A stretch of DNA of 64,000 bases from Prostheceraeus crozeri. Lineage: Eukaryota > Platyhelminthes > Polycladida > Euryleptidae. Below, piece after piece: positions 12,972 through 24,906 of the stretch. Position 1 is the first letter of the stretch, and each line of letters begins with the position of its first letter. Below the pieces are notes generated by a model. It was not told the origin of the DNA, did no database searches, and worked only from the letters and a program-made list of their open reading frames with translations. The stretch spans positions 27,831 through 91,830 of the forward strand of contig CAJQUW010001640.1 of the NCBI GenBank assembly GCA_907163375.1, written 5' to 3'. The translations under genes and the position numbers were made by a program.

Positions 12972-13370
12972 TCTGTAAACAGTTATGCCATAATTGCAGA
13001 ATACCGGAGCGCAGAAGAAAATCATCTTATGAACCAAGATCAAGGAGATTGGAGAAAAGCAGAGGTGGAATATAGTGCTATTTATATGAATAACTTTTAT
13101 AGGTCGCATTATTTTGATAGGAAATTGGCCTTCTATGATCAAAAGACATTTCCTATCACGTTTTACTCACATGAAATTCCTATCAACATATTCATCTCTT
13201 TGTAAACATGAGCTGCATCATTTATAATAGACATGATATGAACTTGTACTGTAATTCAAAAATGTAATCATCAATCCCTTGAGAAATCTAGAAAAAGGAT
13301 TTTAAATATATTAAAATAGGCATTAAATATATATGCCTATTTCCCTGTACGTTGCATCACTTGTTAATTA
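12972..13370. other. No gene recognised
   Basis: AT-rich stretch with a short inverted pair (GATAGGAAAT and ATTTCCTATC, about 13118-13160). Nothing else supported. Confidence 0.5.
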
Positions 13371-13403
13371 AGCACCTGAAGATAGATTGAAAGCGCTAGT
13401 GCT
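13371..13403 (+). ncRNA. Degenerate hammerhead ribozyme of a Penelope-like tail
   Basis: AGCAC, CTGAAGA, a six-base gap, GAAA, palindromic AGCGCT and GTGCT occur in order. AGCAC and GTGCT pair as stem I, CTGAAGA and GAAA are the catalytic core, and AGCGCT overlaps GAAA as a palindromic stem III. Stem II is missing because only TAGATT lies between the core strands, so cleavage is unlikely. The following 350 bp (AAATTGTTGTTACTACC onward, ending near AATAAAGC at 13732) look like a retroelement tail without a gene. Confidence 0.5.
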
Positions 13404-13780
13404 AAATTGTTGTTACTACCTCGTGGGTAGATAGTCGTCCCATCTGTCTACTAGGCCTCCCTCCTCATTTTGGGACGGTGTCCACCACTGTTTGGTGTTG
13501 GGTTGGCTGAGCCACACGTGAGTTCATCTCTCTGCTTTTTTCATGTCCTTTCCTTTATCGACGTTGCTCTTTTGTTACCTATAGATGGTATCTTGGACTT
13601 GGTTATCTTTGAGTGCTCTTTTATTTTGTGTTAACTGCTTTTGTTCATTCAGTTCGCGAATGTAATACGCTTTTATGATTTTTGTACACTCTGAGTTATT
13701 TGTAATTGCATGCCTCTCCCAGTGAGAAAATAAAGCTTTACCTAGATATGCAGATTGGTAGAGGTACTCAGTGGTGTTCT
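13404..13780 (+). repeat. Probable retroelement 3-prime tail after the hammerhead relic
   Basis: Non-coding, less AT-rich than its surroundings, with small hairpins (CTACCTCGTGGGTAG) and an AATAAA at about 13730. Its place right after the hammerhead relic suggests the terminal region of a Penelope-like element whose coding part is absent. Confidence 0.35.
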
Positions 13781-14094
13781 AGTAGTTATTGAATGTATTA
13801 CATTCATATGTGTGAAAACTGATTGTTTTCCTGTACTTTAGACAAATTGATAATAGTCCCTACATGCATGCACATGTAGTACAATATCAAAAATAGAATA
13901 CATAGTTAAAAGAATTTATGTCTCTTGAACATGATGAGTTGAGGACACGAATGATACGAAACCGTATAAATACAAAATAATCTTACAGATTTAAGTATCA
14001 ATCAGAGAAAAATAATTTTAAAAATCTCTTTGGCATGTTATAGGAAGTGTCAGATAGAATATTTAAACGCGCTATCTCATGTATTTTTTTGGAT

Positions 14095-15000
14095 TAAATT
14101 GGTTGGCGCTTAGACTAAAATGCATTGCATTCGGATTGAAATGCATGGCAATTGGACTAAAAGGTACCCTGTGGGAACGAATCTTGCGAAAAACTGGCGG
14201 ATGTCAGCTGCAGAATATCATGCTACAGTTCAGTCATATTTGCGGCATATTCGCTGGCGAAGTTCGCCGGTGACAATTCGCGCTCTATATGCCACCTTTT
14301 ACTTTTGACTTTCTCTCTTATTATCTTTAGTAATCCGCCTCTACAGCCGAGGCTCTATTTTCTCCCTCAACTCCTCACTATCCCCCACATATGGCTAATC
14401 TTTCTAAGAAATAAGTGCAGACTATCATTCTTTGATAATGATAAGAATATAGAGAATCCGCTTATATCAATTTTCATAACATCCCTTGACATTCAATAAT
14501 TTACAACAATGACAAATATTTGAATAATATCATAGTATTTACTGCGATATTTATGGAAGATAAATACTTTTTTAGTTTAAGCCTTCGTGAATTAAAAAAG
14601 ATCCCTTTTTATTAGATCAGACAGAGTATGCAATATATTTTCATGTGAAGGTAATATACGAACATTACTACTTACCACTAATTAGTTGCTGCAATATCCA
14701 CGATTTCGCCGGTTGGCGAAAAATCAGCTCGCATTAGTAAACAAATATCTACCAACTAATTATAGCAACTTTTTCGCCACCTGTCGTTTTTTAATTTTAC
14801 ACATGTTCTTGGATAGTTGATGACCATTTTCACATGCGGAGATAGTTTTTACACGAAAATGAACCTTTAAAAAAATTATCCACAAAATCGCTACCTCGCC
14901 AGATAATCTGTTGATATTAGCAAGATGTGTTCCCACAGGGTATGGCACCTGGACTAAAATGTATGGCGTTTGGACTAAATTCGACGGGAAATACTGTAGT
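14095..15000. repeat. 21-bp minisatellite, split by a MITE
   Basis: Five degenerate units of about 20-21 bp around TGGCNNTTGGACTAAAATGCA lie at 14102-14166 and 14941-14985. The middle is interrupted by the element at 14167-14940; with that removed, the units run on in phase. Confidence 0.65.
14167..14940. mobile_element. TA-flanked MITE, 774 bp
   Basis: The ends CCCTGTGGGAAC and GTTCCCACAGGG are inverted, with TA on both sides (14165-14166 and 14941-14942). The inner part of the terminal repeat (ATCTTGC) also matches, giving about 21 bp. The interior holds several GGCGAA/TTCGCC palindromes and no transposase. The TA duplication fits a non-autonomous Tc1/mariner relative. Confidence 0.72.
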
Positions 15001-15181
15001 TCCACCGAGTAGGTGCCGCTCGCACCGTGCGTATGCCCCAGATCCGTTATTTGATAAACCAAAACCAAGACAAAGAAAAGACGTTGTACTGGAGGATCGG
15101 TTTCGATTCAAAATCTTTCTCAACTCCAATACAAAGACCCAGAAAATGTACGAAGCACAGACTTAAATAGTTCCAGCGATT

Positions 15182-15840
15182 TTAGTTCAACAAGCTGCGT
15201 AATTTCTTGCCAGAGCGATAAGAGTCACGAGTCTTTACACCTTCAATCAGCTGGTTACAAAGGCGTACAACCTGTCCACCGCACTCACTGTAAGGAAGCA
15301 CCAAATTGATTGCAATGTTGCAATCTGACGTCACGTTTGAACCATTAGGCACTATTGTCCGTAAACGTTTCATCCAAGATATCTCTTTCACCCTTCTTCT
15401 GTTATTGTTGTCAGTTCGAGGGCCGTAAAGGAAAAGTCATTCAAAGTACACGATGAGTTAAAGTGCTGGGAAACAGAGGTAGAGAAGCTAGATCTTATAG
15501 CGTTCACATGCTCAGAAATACGCTGTCGAAGAGTCCTAGAAATATCCCCTATGTCCTTTTTATCACAATTTTTACACACAATTAAATGAATTATGCCAGC
15601 ATTACAACAATTCATTCGAGATAAAATCGAATATGTACAATTGTCAATCTTAACAGAGTGAGTATAAAAACCGTGTATACAAATACCACACGTGCCACAA
15701 GAAAGAAAACCAATGAACCAGTTGGACGGATTTTGACAGGTAATTTTTAATACTTTCTTTACGGTAGAACCAATCATGCTTCGCGAGTACCCCTGCCGAC
15801 GACAGTCCAGTGAGGTTGAACAATACGTTTCCTTGCTTTA
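15182..15840 (-). pseudogene. Penelope-like element relic, GIY-YIG endonuclease end
   Basis: The minus-strand peptide has the spacing of the C-terminal endonuclease part of Penelope-like elements: a CGTCGIC cysteine knot, then INCCNAGIIHLIVCKNCDKK, LRQRISEHVNAIRS and SQHF. A nearby frame continues with EISWMKRLRTIVPNGSN, matching the usual tryptophan and P-x-G-x-N ending. The reverse transcriptase part is not seen, the frames do not agree, and the GIY-YIG residues are poorly kept. An old dead fragment. Confidence 0.6.
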
Positions 15841-15847
15841 AAGTCAT

Positions 15848-18800
15848 TGTAAGTTGAACTACGAATGCACCAACGATAAATCGGACTGTACACGATACTA
15901 CTAAATGTATGAGAAGGGTAATGCGACTCTGATGACAAAAACGTCAGAATCGCTGTCAGAATCTGTGTCAGAATCGCTGCTGTCAATATCGACCTCTGCG
16001 ACGTAATTCTTTGGATCCAAACAAACTGCAGGCACAAACAAGAATAATTTCCAACATTGGGGTCTCCACAAACATTATCAAGGGATGAATACGACAGTTT
16101 TCTTTATGGCGAAGCTAAGAGTGACAGCTTTTAATAGAAGCCGAATTCTTTAAAAGGCGATATGTAAAGATGATTGTCACTTCAGTAATAATTATTATGT
16201 AGACCTGTTGAACTGGATCTATCGCACTGTACATTGGATTGAAAGCAATTTTTCCTTATTTCAAAGCAGTTCTCAAAGACGGATCGATTAGCGATTCGAA
16301 GAATTGCAGCATTTGATTATGAGTATAAGTTTATTTCAAATACATTGGAAATCATACAACACATGTACTTTTGACGTAGACAAGAGTGAGTTGTTTAAGT
16401 TAAAAATGTTGTGTAAGGAATGTGGCCTCGTCATCATCACTTAACTAGTTGTCGGGAAACAACTTTGATGACTTACTGCTGTCTTTTGAGACGATGAGGT
16501 CAGGCGAAATCTGTTAAAGCTGCTGACATCGCTAGACTTCACGTTGTCGACTTTAAATCAAAACACACTCTCCGATTTGCATGAATATTTGCATGTGCGT
16601 AGAAAGTGCACTGAAATGCGTGTCTCTGAAGTTTTGTAACGATTGATTCATTTTTACAGATTTTAAACAAATTTGAAAACGTGGGGGGAGATAACTGCTA
16701 TGGAGGCAGACACGAAGATACTGAGCAGCTTCCATGTAAGAAGTTTGATACAAACATGCAACCAAGTAGACTTACGACTGAGTAGCATGCCATCGAATAT
16801 ACAGTTGCAGTTCTGTTCCACATGTCAAAGCAAATTTTTGAAGCTGCAGAGACATTTGATAGCTTGTTCAGTTGAAAAGAAACGATGAAAATGACATGAA
16901 TGTGATGACAAATCGCATGACAAAAATTATGGCTTCATACTTAATACGTTTCACTTGATGTGAAAACACAGAAAATTCATTTTATGAGATTGTCACCTAG
17001 CTTGACCGCATTACTCCTAAAGATAATGAAAGCATCATGAAAATCGAAGTTATTGTTGCATGTTTCTGCAGCTTGATTCTTATTTAGAAGCTGATGTACA
17101 TTCTTTGCAGTTCGTCGATTGATTTATGTGCATTGAAGCAGTAGTTGACATACCCCGTTCAACTCAGCCGACATTTTCTTCGATTCAGCGAATGATGACG
17201 TAAGTAATGTACATGCTTACATATAGCTGCAATCTGCATAAATCGAAAAAAAGCAGGCGACAACTGCGAACTACAACTTCATTTTTAGCTAGCTGTGAAC
17301 TGCGAACTGCACCTAATGTACAACAAGCTACGTTCTAGCAACGTTCACCTAGATCGCTGCCTAAATGAGTGGTGGAAATGATCACACCGAATTAGATTGT
17401 TTAAGTGCATCACTTTCCTAGAAGTGCAAACTGATTCAAAACGACGGCACGTGCAGGAGCTTACTAAGTGGCCAAAATTTTAATACATTGCAGAGATACA
17501 AAAAAAATCGCACGTCGCTTGCATATTGCTGTGAATTCCTTCAAATACTCCGATCGCCACGATTCCTTCAGATTTGAAGAATTCGGATCATTTCATAAAA
17601 CTTTTCTCGATAATGTTGGGCCCCCCGATCATTATTTAAAAAGTTAGCAGGCGCACGAAAAAACGTTCAGAACCTTCCCTGTAGAACTTGGCATCGTCCG
17701 TGTCTCTTTGCTGTGTGATCCGGTTGATAACAGTCACTGAAACTCCGCACAATTTGGTGTGTTTAATGTTGAACTGACTGCTCATTGCTCGATTGCTATG
17801 TTATTATGTCAGCAGATTGTACCTTTTCATTAACTTTACATGTTCCAATGCTCCCTTTCTAGTCAAACAGAAGAAGAGACGACCTATCAAACTCTTTAAA
17901 TGATCATCAACAAGCACTTGTTGCCCATTAAACCGAAAAAAAGGCTAAATTGGCAATTTGAAGTGATGCAAATGCCTAGAAATCTAGAAAGACATTGAAA
18001 ACAACTCAACATTAGATAAGAACAGCTTTCGAAAATTTTAAGGAGACGAAGAAACTGTCAGACTTGTTGGAAATGTTTTTGCCGTAATTGTAAAAATTGG
18101 GCAATTTCATAATCGGAAGCTGATTCCATGATATAATGAAAGCATCACATTTTGAAAGTCTGTCACACAATTCAGAATAGATAGCAATAGCAGCGATGAG
18201 ACGGGAAAATATGACATTAAAAAAACGAAAAGTAATTTTGCAAAAATAATGTCATATTTGCAAATGAATATTATAAAATGCATTATTTATTCTATTTTAT
18301 CTATTTCTTCTCAGAAGAAGAAAAAAGATTTACTCGGAAATGAACAAAAAATCATTTGACTGCCACAACACACAGGAAGTATAACCTTCGAGAAAATCTG
18401 ATGTCCAGGTAGTTTTCTATACATTGCGTTGATTTCATCCTCAATATTGTAACTTTCCATTGCCAAAGCTTTTGAAGACGGTGTAAAACGACTACTTGCT
18501 TATTTAAAAATATAAATAAGTTCTCTCACATGTGCTATATATATATTTATTCATGTGGCTCGTTTGCTATTCGTTTTATCTCGCCGAAAATCGCATGAGA
18601 CATCTGTCGGTATTCCCACCTAAACCGCATCAAGCATCTGCTGCATTCATGACATTTTTGTCATTTGATGCTGGTGTTGATTCAGACTTTTGCGACTTTG
18701 GAACGGAAGTATTTCAACAAATCAAATTTTCACATATTTGTAATTCTGATAACCTACAAATTCCTGTAGAGGTAGCTCTATTAGCTAAGAAATATGTGTG

Positions 18801-19610
18801 TCGCCGTAGGTGACAAAAACAATGATTTGTGTTAAGTTTATACAAAAGCATTTTGTTTACACATATATTAAAAGATAAACGTTGTCGCAAGAAAATGTTC
18901 ATTGAAAATTAATGTTATTTTTAGTGGCGTTTGCGCTATCGCGGCACAAACAACGCCATAATGTAGAATGACAGCTTGGTTGCAAACAAAAATGAAAGGA
19001 AGAAAGAATTTGACATTTCTCCATGCATGTGATATGTCTCAAAATAATTGCATATTTTTCTTGTTTTTTCAGGTAGACTTAGTGCAGATTTTAATAACTT
19101 CACGAACTTAATCATCAAACTCGGCTTGTGAAACCTACTATTGAATTTCCAAAGGTGATTGAACTTTATGATATAATGCTAAATTGTATCTGTCATATAG
19201 TCCTTAAATTGATTTCAATCTTTTTAATTGATTCTAAGGTAATAGTAAATTAGCAGTACATTGCTGACATCCCGACTCCAGATAAGGCCGTATATACAGT
19301 CCTAGGCAACTACCTATAATCCGGATAAGTACATGGAAGGCCCAGGAGTCAAGCGATTGCCTCGACAAATGTTTGGCCGCCATCTTTTGCTGTTCAATCT
19401 CACAAAGCTATCCTCATTCCTCATGTATAGAATAAATTGAATATGAGAAATAAATTTCCTACTCAGCATGAAATCATATTTCAATTGGGACTGACTGTCT
19501 CGGTGCAGCGATAAACCGGTTAGTTCTGCTTGCATCATAATGCACCGTAATGTGTGAATTTCGATCAATTTGATATTTTCCTGCTTTAATTCATCTTTGA
19601 TTTATTCATT
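15848..19610. other. No gene recognised
   Basis: About 3.8 kb of AT-rich sequence on which I could support neither a protein family nor a bounded repeat. ORFs stay below 95 codons and resemble nothing I know. Confidence 0.5.
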
Positions 19611-19615
19611 CTATG

Positions 19616-19755
19616 TGGACTCCGTGGCACAGTGTTTAAATGCTTGGCTTAGCGATCCTTTGGTCCAGAGGTCGAGCCCCGAAAGTGTCAGTGGAAGTCG
19701 GCTGGAAGGGCATCCGGACTAGAAGTACTCCAACGCTCCAAAAAAATATGACAAT
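19616..19755 (+). mobile_element. tRNA-derived SINE with a LINE-type tail
   Basis: A box A-like TGGCACAGTGT and a box B-like GAGGTCGAGCCCC are spaced as in a tRNA gene (internal RNA polymerase III promoter). They are followed by GGCTGGAAGGGCATCCGG and an A-rich end (CCAAAAAAATATG). The AAGGGCATCCGG block is a tail I know from SINEs and partner LINEs of many invertebrates. Box B lacks one T, so this copy is probably inactive. Confidence 0.6.
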
Positions 19756-19779
19756 GTCAGCACCGTCCAAACGTCCACT

Positions 19780-21250
19780 TTATGGGAATAATGACATCAA
19801 AGCTTCATTTTGGCCGACCCTACCTAGCGGAAAAAGGCACAGGAGAAGAATTAGTTAATTGTCGCATGAGACTAATTACATCAATAATCTGTTCATCTAT
19901 GAGAGAAGGCGCCTGGCCTACTCTGTGGCGTTGTGCAGACATCAGTCCGATCGCAAAAACTAAGCATCCAGACTCCATTGAAACAGACATTTGACCGATT
20001 GCATTAACTTGTGTCGCTAGCAAAGCCGTATGTGAGAATATTATGATAAAACATATTTGGAATTTCATTAAGTACAAAGTCGACTCTCGACAATTTGGAG
20101 CTAGAAAGGGATGCTCTAGTGTCGACGCATTGCTGCTGCTAATAGACACTTTAATCAGTGGCTCTGATGAGGGAAAGATATCAAGATTAGTTGTAATTGA
20201 CTTTCATAAAGCCTTTGAAAGAATTGATCATACCATCCTACTCAGAAAATTGCTGAGTCTTGACGTGCCAACATGGTTATGTAGATGGGTATCGGGATTT
20301 CTTACTTCTCGATACCAGAGAGTGAAGTATCGTGGATCGTACTCCAGCTGGCAACAAATCACAACTGGAGTCCCACAAGGAACTAAATTTGGGCCCGTGG
20401 GATTTATTGTATTGGTAAACGAACTGATTGCGGATGTCAAATATATGGATGATTGCACTATTATGGAGACAATCAACTGCGTACAAGAGAGTCGTATCAA
20501 CTCCAAACTACATTTAATTAATGATTGGGCAATTGAGCACAAAATGAAATTGAATCCTACCAAAACGCAAGAAATGAGAATCTCCTTTAAAATAAATCGG
20601 AGCCGGAGTGGGAAGCTTTATCTGTAAATGGCGACCAAATAACTGCAGCCTCTAGTATAAAGCTCCTTGGTGTGACAATAAGCAACAACCTAACTTGGAA
20701 CAAACATGTTGAAGATCTCGTGAAGAAAGCTAACAAGCGAATCTATTTCCTTGTTCAGATGAAAAGAGCAAGATTTTCTCAAATTGACCTTGTTCATTTC
20801 TACTGTGCGTCGATCCGAAGCTCGCTAGAGCATGCTGCCCCTGTTTGGCATTACGGACTTTCCAAGAAGTGTTCAGACCTGTTGGAAGGAGTTCAAAAAC
20901 GGGCTTTGAAAATGATATGTGGAATACGCTACCAAGACCATAGCTATAATTATGAAAATATACTTGAAGTCTGTAAGCTGCAAAAACTGTGTGACAGACG
21001 AGAGCTATTGTGCCGGAAAGCAATGCTGAATCTCTCCAGTGACCTGAAGCAGAAGATTCCTCAGAAGAGCGAATATTCGAGGAGATTACGACGGACCACA
21101 ACGACAATACGGACAAGAACTGAGCGATATCGTAGATCTTTCTTACCTTCTGCAGTGAAATTTTTATGATTGTACATGTGTCTTTTTTATTGTAAAACTA
21201 TCAGCCCTGCTGTAATTTTCAGAAATAAAGACAAGTTCAAGTTCAATTGT
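19780..21250 (+). mobile_element. CR1/Jockey-type LINE, 5-prime truncated
   Basis: The fragment begins inside the coding region before the reverse transcriptase core and ends in a 3-prime UTR with AATAAAGACAAG and a short repeat tail (GTTCAAGTTCAA). The missing 5-prime end would hold the apurinic endonuclease. 5-prime truncation is usual for target-primed reverse transcription. Confidence 0.8.
19850..21169 (+). pseudogene. Non-LTR reverse transcriptase (CR1/Jockey type)
   Basis: Recognisable blocks in order: ISPIAKTKHPDS before the fingers; VIDFHKAFERIDHTIL (motif A with the first catalytic Asp); TTGVPQGTKFGP (motif B); VKYMDDCTI (motif C, here MDD in place of the usual YADD); then LLGVTISNNLTWNKHV with KANKRIYFLVQMKRA and an HAAPVWHYGL block, as in CR1-like thumb regions. 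A TGA at 19992-19994 replaces a likely Arg codon before PIALT. The frame changes near 20600 between the pieces 20043-20627 and 20672-21169. One clear stop and one clear frameshift mean a moderately old copy. Confidence 0.85.
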
Positions 21251-21687
21251 ATCCCATATATGGTGAGGACTTTTTCATTATACACTATCAGTAATCCAAC
21301 TAATAGAGAACATTTTTAAATCTGGACTAGTTTAGAATTCCGGACTTTTAATTCCCACATCATGAAAATGAAACTTCAAGAAAATCACCCGAAACTGACC
21401 CTGAAATGGCAGAAAATTCAACACAATTCTGATGAAAATCAAGAAAAGTATACTTTTACAGTTTCTGTTTAATTTTTGAGAAAGATTGCCATGATAGAGA
21501 CATACGGTTAAAATAAAATAAGAGTCGTTTGCAAGCATATATACAAAATATAATATAAAGAGGCCTATGTAGGGCCTAAGTCTGCTTTTGATTCAATAGT
21601 ATTATTTGATTTTTTATATTTTGTGTAATTTGCATTCTATTAGAACTTCCAATACTCTGACAGAGACAACATCTTTCAATTTTGACA

Positions 21688-22377
21688 GATGCATTAGTGG
21701 CAGATATATTTCGCCTGCTCTCAGTCGGTGCTGTACGCAGGAATGAAATTTAGTGAACAAGAAGTGAAGAATGTGAAAGATCCTATCCCTGAACTGTCTC
21801 AATACAATGTTATCTACGCATATAACTGTATTTGCGGAAGTAAATACAGGCAGGACAGGGAGAAGATTATCTGATCGCATTCGGGAGCACTTACCTATAT
21901 GGTTGAAGAAGCAATCAAGACAGCCTCCGTAGTCGAAGAAGCAGCCTCCGAGTGCGATAACAAGACATCTACAGGAGTGTCATGCCACTTATGACGAGGC
22001 TCAGCATTCTTTCAGAGTTCTTCGAAGATGCACAACCAGTCACTCTTTGAAGATAATTGAAGCGCTGACCATTCTACGTGACAAGCCGGACCTTTGTGTA
22101 CTGAAGGAGACTTTACTAACATTAATTTTGCTGTGGTAACTTCATCTCTTCTTCATGATTGGTCATCATTGTCATGTTACTCACTTCTTAGCCTTCCAGT
22201 ATTATATAGTTTACGTATAAATTGTTCCAGATTCATATCTCCTCTTAGCTTTAATATCTATTGTACCGTCCAATTTCATTGTATCAAATATCATTGTTCA
22301 CTTCTTGTTCACTAAATTTCATTCCTGCGTACGCCACCGATTGAGAGCAGGCGAAATATATCTGCCACTGATACATC
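21688..22377. repeat. 79-bp inverted pair flanking a Penelope-like relic
   Basis: 21688-21765 (through GGCAGATATATTTCGCCTGC) is repeated in reverse at 22299-22377 with few changes. The pair brackets the GIY-YIG relic at 21766-22130. Penelope-like elements often carry inverted or direct partial terminal copies, which explains the layout. Confidence 0.7.
21766..22130 (+). pseudogene. Penelope-like GIY-YIG endonuclease relic
   Basis: One frame reads VKDPIPELSQYNVIYAYNC followed by CGSKY; the next reads TGRTGRRLSDRIREHLP, then SAITRHLQECHATYD and FRVLRRCTTSHSLKIIEA, ending ALTILRDKPDLCVLKETLL. This is the known order of the Penelope GIY-YIG module: VIY with a Cys pair, GRT-x2-RL-x2-RI-x2-H, a His/Cys-rich block, and a final E-A-L-x-I. 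The pieces lie in more than one frame and the reverse transcriptase is missing, so this is a dead 3-prime fragment. Confidence 0.75.
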
Positions 22378-22638
22378 TTGCGATTTTTCTGTATAAAATT
22401 ATTCCGGGGCATCAATGTTTCCAATTTTTACAGAGCAATTTATAACGCGAGACAACTCACTTTTCAGCCATGTGCAAGTAAGTACTTCAGTGTAGCGTTT
22501 TTAAATTTCCACTGTACCTGTCCGTGCATCTGTGGGAACAGGCAGCGCAGAGCCATAATTTCAATATCTCGAGCTACCTGAGCTACACTCTGAATGTTCT
22601 ATTCATCAACTCCGAAGTTCAATACCAAAACTTGGTAT

Positions 22639-23389
22639 CAGGGATGCGGAGTCCTATCATTTTGATAGGACTCCGACTCCGGGTGGCAAGTATATATAGC
22701 CTATAGTTTTTTTAAAAAAACTGGTAGCATGCATCAAAGATCAATATAGGCTTACCTGAACCTATCTTTAGTGATCATTTCTGTATTAATTATCAATCAT
22801 TTCCGATGAAAGTTGATCAAATGTCGATTTTAAGTTGGATGCATGCGACTCGGCTCCTCCAATCTTGTTGATGTGTGCTTCACGCGGTTTTTCTCTAGTC
22901 TCTACCAGGCAGGAAAATCACCCATCCTTCTCCAGAAAATACGAGTACACTTTCGATTTAAAAAAAATGCGCTTTAGGGGAGCCATCACACAAGATTAAC
23001 GTGAGGGTAAGAGGCAATTTCCTCAAACAAACTAGTATTTCATTTTTGTCTCTGACGTGACCTTTGGTGCGTAGGTGTGATCGAGGCTAGGAAGGCTTGC
23101 TTCTCTATTAAATCACCGAGTGAAAAGACAATCCTTTTTTCACTATCACGGTTCATTCCCTTAACTATTACAAGCTTTGCATGCAGCAGTGTCTCTGTAC
23201 TTTTGTTTAACGGAGAAAGTTGACATCAAGACAGTGACAGATATGCACGAGGACAAATAATTTGTTTGTATTATTTTTCTGGTCTGGTTATAGCCGGAGT
23301 CCGGAGTCCTATCATTTGATAGGACTCCGACTGCAGCAAAAATGATAGGACTCCGGGACTCCGACTCCGACTGCGACTCCGTATCCCTG
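22639..23389. mobile_element. hAT-type MITE, 751 bp, perfect 8-bp target duplication
   Basis: CTTGGTAT lies directly on both sides (22631-22638 and 23390-23397). The ends CAGGGATGCGGAGTC and GACTCCGTATCCCTG are inverted; CAGGG ends with 8-bp duplications are typical of hAT elements. Both ends continue into palindromes of CGGAGTCCTATCA with TGATAGGACTCC, up to a 27-bp hairpin at the left end, as subterminal transposase-binding repeats would. No transposase is present, so it needs a partner element. Confidence 0.9.
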
Positions 23390-23397
23390 CTTGGTAT

Positions 23398-23762
23398 TTA
23401 ATTGCACGCATCAAAAGCGGCAGTATTACCGACTCATCGCATTTCCTTGAATAAGAGACACATCATTCATTGTTTTACAGGCTGAAATTGATGCGTCTTT
23501 GATCCAAGAGTGTCTCCTATTCTTTCCTTGATTGCCTGCATTCCTTCATTGGGAAGATCATCACCATTTGCTAATTTCACTTTCCTCAACCCATTTGCAC
23601 CCCTACGCTGACCCGAAAATGGCGAAGCATTTCTAACCAAAAGAAATAGGACATCAACACAATTCTAATGATACCACTTATGTCCTTGTACAAAGCCTAG
23701 AACGCCCACAAAGTAATGCAAGTTTGAAAAGAGATATTTTGAAAATATATGTAGTTTGCATA
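23398..23762. other. No gene recognised
   Basis: AT-rich sequence between the hAT-type MITE and the mariner. Nothing supported. Confidence 0.5.
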
Positions 23763-23764
23763 TA

Positions 23765-24904
23765 CAGACTGTCCCAAAAGTTACTACCACTTATATAAAA
23801 GGATAAACTTAATTTATTATATTTATTATTAATCAATATTTTTATACTAATTTAATTGTCGTGAATGCGGATAAGAAAAAAGATATGTTCGTCTTAATGT
23901 TTCCTTTATTGATCAAAAGGTTCAACTTGATAACCGTCATGTTCGATGCACAAGTGCATCCTCCTGAACGATCGCTCGTGAATTCTTTCCAAGTCTCGTC
24001 TGTCGTCGAAAGCTTTGAACTCTTCTACGACTACCTGTTTGAGGTCTGCAACAGTTTCCGGGCGTTTCATCATGATCTTCGGCTTCAGCAAACCCCATAA
24101 TGCATTGTCGGATGAGCTGAGATCACGGGAACGAGGAGGCCAATTCGTCGGTCCATATTTACCAACCCACCGATCTGGAAAGTGCTGGTTTAGGAAGTTG
24201 CGAGTGATAAGGGCTGTATGAGCCGGTGCCCCGTCCTGCTGGAAGTGGACTGAATTAGCAATTCCTCTTCTTGCAAGTTCTGGCAACATTTCATTTCTAA
24301 GCATATTAATGTACTCTAGGGCTGTAACTCCGCCGTTCAGAAAAAATAGACCGATTAAATGCCTCGATGACATAGCTGCAAATATCATCACTTGAGGTGG
24401 GTGTTGCCTGACTTGATCAAAGAAGAATGGATTCTGTTTGCTCCAAAAAAAGATCTACTTTGATCTAAGGATGTCCTTCTGCATACTCCGAGAGCGTGGA
24501 ATGCTTCGGGATAAAAGATTAATTTTGACTGATAAATCCATTCAAGATTTCTATTGTTGTATGCCTTCTATTGAAACCTCGAGTTTATAGCTTAATTTAG
24601 AAATCAATTGCTCCAAGTAACTACTTCTATAATCTATGGTATCAGAGAAAAGTTGCCGAAATTTAACAAAATAATATGAAGTCATTTTGAAAGATACATG
24701 TATTAATCTAGAGTATCGGTCAAAGACATAATAATCATAAAATAAGTAATATGAGATTAAATGTATTAGTAGCCAGTCAATATGACTCTTTTGGACATTT
24801 TTCACCGACACAAATGACCATAGAGTCCGCAAAGGCATGCAACAATATGTACAATTGATTAAGATTATTTTTTTCTAAGTGGTAGTAACTTCTGGGACAC
24901 TCTG
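23765..24904 (-). mobile_element. Mariner element, internally rearranged
   Basis: The ends CAGACTGTCCCAAAAGTTAC and the inverted GTAACTTCTGGGACACTCTG are about 28 bp with two mismatches, and TA flanks both sides (23763-23764 and 24905-24906). At 1140 bp it is short. The part from about 24400 to 24880 shows no transposase homology, so the 5-prime half of the gene was deleted or replaced. Confidence 0.85.
23906..24391 (-). pseudogene. Mariner transposase, C-terminal half
   Basis: The fragment has MIFAAMSSRHLIGLFFLNGG (the segment after the first Asp), QQDGAPAHTALITRNFLNQH with the second catalytic Asp, FPDRWVGKYGP, and then PPRSRDLSSSDNALWGLLK. Relatives have SPDLTPLDFFLWG, so the proline before the third Asp is now Arg and the motif has drifted. 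The frame ends naturally at HDGYQVEPFDQ. The helix-turn-helix and first Asp are absent. Inactive. Confidence 0.85.
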
Positions 24905-24906
24905 TA

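Noticed and set aside
12975-13075. CHNCRIPERRRK read as a nucleic-acid-binding zinc knuckle
   Set aside because: The His and last Cys of a CCHC knuckle are not in place. No neighbouring domain supports it.
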